NCBI GenBank assembly: GCA_019918135.1 | Contig: WBZZ01003930.1 | Location: 1-64,000 of the forward strand | Origin: Paulinella micropora | Taxonomy: Eukaryota; Cercozoa; Imbricatea; Euglyphida; Paulinellidae | DNA length: 64,000 nucleotides | Direction: 5' to 3' | Shown here: positions 63,271 through 64,000 of the stretch, piece after piece | Numbering within the stretch: position 1 is the first letter of the stretch | How the letters are laid out: every line of letters starts with the position of its first letter | Notes under the pieces: model-generated | Database searches by the model: none | The model's input: only the letters and a program-made list of their open reading frames with translations | What the model was told of the DNA's origin: nothing | Program-made: the position numbers and the translations under genes

Positions 63271-64000
63271 GATGAACAAGAGAGTCTCGATGGAAGGGAA
63301 GATCCAGGTGGGAAAATTTATATTGCTGGAAAGGCTCTTTGAGTTCCTGCATGTAGACCACGTGGGGCCGTTGCCGCCGGTGGGACCGGCGAAGGACAAG
63401 TTCTTGTTGACGGTTATAGACAGGGCCAGCAATTTCGTTTGGGCGATCCCGGTTCCAGACACGACGGCGGAGACGACAGCCAGGGAGCTGATCGATCGAG
63501 TCCTTTGTGTGGTGGGGGTCCCGAGAACGATTTGCTCGGATAAAGGGCCGGCTTTTGACAACGAGCTTATGGAAAGGCTCGCGAAGTTCTACGGGGTTCA
63601 CTGGCAGTATGTGACGACATACAACCCGAGGGCGAATGGCAAGATTGAGCGTGTCCACAGACCGCTCAAATCGGCTCTGAGGGCCTACTGCAAGAAGAGT
63701 CAGCTCTTGTGGAGGGAAGTGGTCCCGAGCTTTGTGTTCGCAATGAATGCAATGCCATCGAAAGCCCTTGGGGCGGAGGCGGTATGTAGGTCCCCGTACC
63801 AGGTGGTATATGGACAGGAGCCGGTGATGCCGCAGCACTTGGTTTACCAGCTGGCGATGGATGAGGACGAGCTCTGGGGGGTACGTATGCATGTCTCCAT
63901 GGAGGCAATGCAAGCGGTGAGGCAAGCAAGGCTAGTGGAACAGGCCCGCAAGCTAAGCAAGGAGCCCTTAGAGCAGGACTTATCCATGGTGACTTATAAG
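63255..64000 (+). CDS. pol: Integrase core and C-terminus, Ty3 element 2 (open to window end)
   Basis: The frame starts at the zinc-finger cysteines (CTACLMNKR) and stays open to base 64000. It has LHVDHVGPLPPV (first Asp), ICSDKGPAFDNELM (second Asp) and NPRANGKIERVHRPL (Glu); 35 residues separate the second Asp and the Glu, the standard DD35E. SFVFAMNAMPSKALGAEA and SPYQVVYGQEPVMPQH follow as in element 1. The GPY/F module would lie beyond the window. Confidence 0.9.

Larger units (their letters stand above)
59730..64000 (+). mobile_element. Ty3-type element 2, 5'-truncated, runs off the window
   Basis: It carries the pre-RT domain, RT, RNase H and integrase in Ty3 order, and belongs to the same lineage as the 15 kb element: both share the pre-RT domain and the RT insertion. 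No gag or LTR is seen. There are single-base shifts near 60130, 60320, 62100 and 63255, and an in-frame TAA at 62397. Confidence 0.9.

Overview
This is a stretch of nuclear genome from a eukaryote. The window holds two host genes split by many introns, several families of LTR retrotransposons with their relics, a tRNA-derived SINE family with ATT tails, and long microsatellites. Nothing bacterial is visible: no operons, no CRISPR, no Shine-Dalgarno-led genes. The lineage cannot be fixed from the sequence. Very short introns (31 to 58 nt) beside kilobase introns packed with repeats, and Ty1/copia and Ty3 elements with unusual motifs, suggest a protist or alga.

Layout. 1-1785: remains of an older retroelement (decayed Gag zinc knuckle, purine tracts). 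1786-17076: a 15.3 kb Ty3-type element with both LTRs (about 97 percent identical by eye), broken gag, RT, RNase H and integrase, a C-terminal extension and a further ORF region after pol. 17077-19547: LTR relic, SINE copies, a purine-rich then pyrimidine-rich tract. 19548-26760 (minus): an MO25/CAB39 gene in 11 reconstructed exons whose two large introns hold SINEs and tetranucleotide arrays. 29423-34238 (plus): a 12-exon gene for an unrecognised 576-aa protein with two hydrophobic segments and a glycine zipper. 34239-49467: a patchwork of Ty1/copia pieces: gag D, an LTR of family B, an RT fragment (A), a reversed gag copy (B1), then a nearly full-length element (C) whose Gag carries a MYND zinc finger. 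49468-56773: more copies of the family B gag-protease segment (B2, B3, B4); B3 and B4 form a 1.9 kb inverted repeat around an LTR with a primer site matching the initiator tRNA-Met anticodon arm. 56807-59430 (minus): a split P-loop kinase-like gene and a 431-codon unrecognised ORF. 59730-64000: a second Ty3-type element of the same lineage as the first, cut by the window end.

The host genes are read from conserved splice sites and consistent intron phases; all eleven MO25 exons join in phase to 354 residues ending at a stop. The retroelements are mostly broken by in-frame stops and single-base frameshifts. Some lesions recur in every copy of family B, so they are real and were inherited; others could be assembly indels.

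The points most worth following are the MYND finger inside a copia Gag, the [KR]TDD reverse transcriptase active site shared by two copia elements, an RT insertion and an uncharacterised pre-RT domain shared by the two Ty3 elements, and the tandem SINE arrays.
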